Positions 62,441 to 64,000 of a stretch of DNA of 64,000 bases are shown piece by piece. Where the stretch lies: contig JALPQD010000360.1 in the NCBI GenBank assembly GCA_023101885.1, positions 1,054,001 to 1,118,000 on the forward strand, read 5' to 3'. A program made the translations under genes and the position numbers. This DNA comes from Typhlomys cinereus (lineage: Eukaryota; Chordata; Mammalia; Rodentia; Platacanthomyidae). A model generated the notes under the pieces. The model saw nothing but the letters and a program-made list of their open reading frames with translations. It ran no database searches and was not told the origin of the DNA. Position 1 is the first letter of the stretch. Each line of letters begins with the position of its first letter.

Positions 62441-63293
62441 ACAGAAAGCTTTCGAGTCTTGCAGTTGCTTCTCAGAGTACATTTCTTATTTATTTATTCA
62501 TTCCCTTACCTACTTTGTCTGGTTTTAATCTACAAGTACATTTCTTACTTATGTATCCCTTCATTTAGTTACTTGTCTTGTTTTAATTTACAAATTAAAA
62601 ATTGATATGTCTATAGTGTGTGTCATGTTTTGAAATGTAGAGATTCAGATGGGTAGGAATGAGTTAATTTGCATATGTATGATCTTGCTCCTACCAACCT
62701 TTTTAAAACAGGGTTTAAAACAGGTAAATCACAGTTAAATCAAGTTAGACTATGTTAGCCTTTGATGTTCATTGTTGTACTTTTATTTTTGGCATGGCTG
62801 TTCCAACCATACAACTAGAAAGATGGACCGTTGTATGGTTCTGCTAGATGTTATTGTCATGAAAACCCTTAAATGTATATACCCCATTTGATCTACTCTC
62901 CTGACTTTCAGGAATGCATTTTATATCCAGGAGGACAATTGGAATTCATAAGACAGATGGTGGCATATCCATTCAATAGACTATCACACAGGGATCAAGG
63001 CTACATATGAACATACAAATATTAGCAAGGGAAACCTGAATGAAGAACACATGTTATTAAAAGACTCGACCACTAAGGTGTATGTAGAATGCATTCACAC
63101 ACAGCTATTTTCAAGGTGCTTATTCTTATGTAAAACACATGCACACACAGCTTAAGATTTATTCCTAGAAAATCTGTAAAGAGAGACCAATCTTAGTGAT
63201 GATTTTTCTTTTGAAAAGAGATTATGAATGTTTTCATTTAATTTCTTTTACTGTATCTACATTTTCTGAATAATAGCAAGTGTAAAATAATAA

Positions 63294-63350
63294 TAAGGCT
63301 AGTATGTATGAGACCCTGGGCTCAATCCCCAGTCCCACAAAACAAACAAA
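63294..63350 (+). mobile_element. ID-like SINE fragment
   Basis: ggctagtatgtatgagaccc then tgggctcaatccccagtccc and an acaaa-rich tail resemble the ID 3' half. Confidence 0.6.
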
Positions 63351-63779
63351 TGAGTAAAAAAATAACACCACCAAGCACAGTGAAAACAAAACAAGAAGTC
63401 CATCTCATAATATTTACTGTCTTAATTATCTTTAAGTCTATATAGTTCAGTAGTGTTAGGTATATTCATATTATTGTGTAAATGTTTTTGCTTGTACAGT
63501 GAGAAACAAAAATAACCGTTCCTTGTTAAAATGTCATACGCAGTTTAGAAATTCACATGGTACTCAGGGCTTCCACCGGCAATATGGCCAGCACAGATGT
63601 TAGCACAGCTGCAGGTACCACTGCAAAGTGTGCTTCTCATTCCCGAGAGGTGTCCACTTGTACCTCAAACTGTGACAGCCACTCCACAGCCCCCCACTCC
63701 AGTGCAAGTCGATGCTTACCACGCAAGTAGTGTGAGTTCACATTGTCTAGCCGTGGGGGTCACCAGCTTCCCTTACTGA

Positions 63780-64000
<221 letters not shown>

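Overview
This is intronic and exonic DNA from a rodent nuclear genome. The whole window lies inside one gene on the + strand, PRKCB (protein kinase C beta). Seven coding exons encode the end of the C2/V3 region and most of the kinase domain: 2541-2637, 15471-15617, 34540-34713, 50248-50339, 52084-52146, 59976-60114 and 63798-63878. All have AG/GT boundaries, and the phases join without a break. Numbered against the human protein they cover about residues 274-538, with no indel needed between Lys371 and Thr500. The N-terminal C1A, C1B and most C2 exons lie upstream of the window. The C-lobe end and the alternative betaI/betaII C-terminal exons lie downstream.

The rodent assignment rests on the repeats: B1 (7SL-derived), B2/B3 and ID SINEs, rodent-type L1 3' UTRs and MaLR-type LTRs, with older MIR, L2 and MLT1-like remnants. 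Many copies belong to a GC-rich, B2-superfamily SINE that I do not recognise from mouse or rat. A non-murine rodent, possibly a jerboa relative (Dipodoidea), is an inference only.

Layout: 1-2540 upstream intron; 2638-15470 SINE-rich intron with an L1 tail; 15618-34539 largest intron (polypurine tract, tetranucleotide repeats, L1 tail, LTRs); 34714-50247 intron with several copies of the unusual SINE and a roughly 550 bp CCAT array; 50340-52083 short intron; 52147-59975 intron with an L1 3' end, a DNAJC21 retropseudogene and a near-perfect inverted repeat with arms of about 200 bp; 60115-63797 intron with the youngest-looking SINE copy; 63879-64000 start of the next intron.

There is no second active protein gene, no structural RNA gene that I can support, no CRISPR array, and no prokaryotic or viral gene system. 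The observations most worth following are the inverted repeat between two kinase exons, the DNAJC21 retrocopy inside an older LTR-like repeat, and the lineage-informative SINE with intact target-site duplications. Repeat boundaries were read by eye and are approximate, often to within 10-30 bp.
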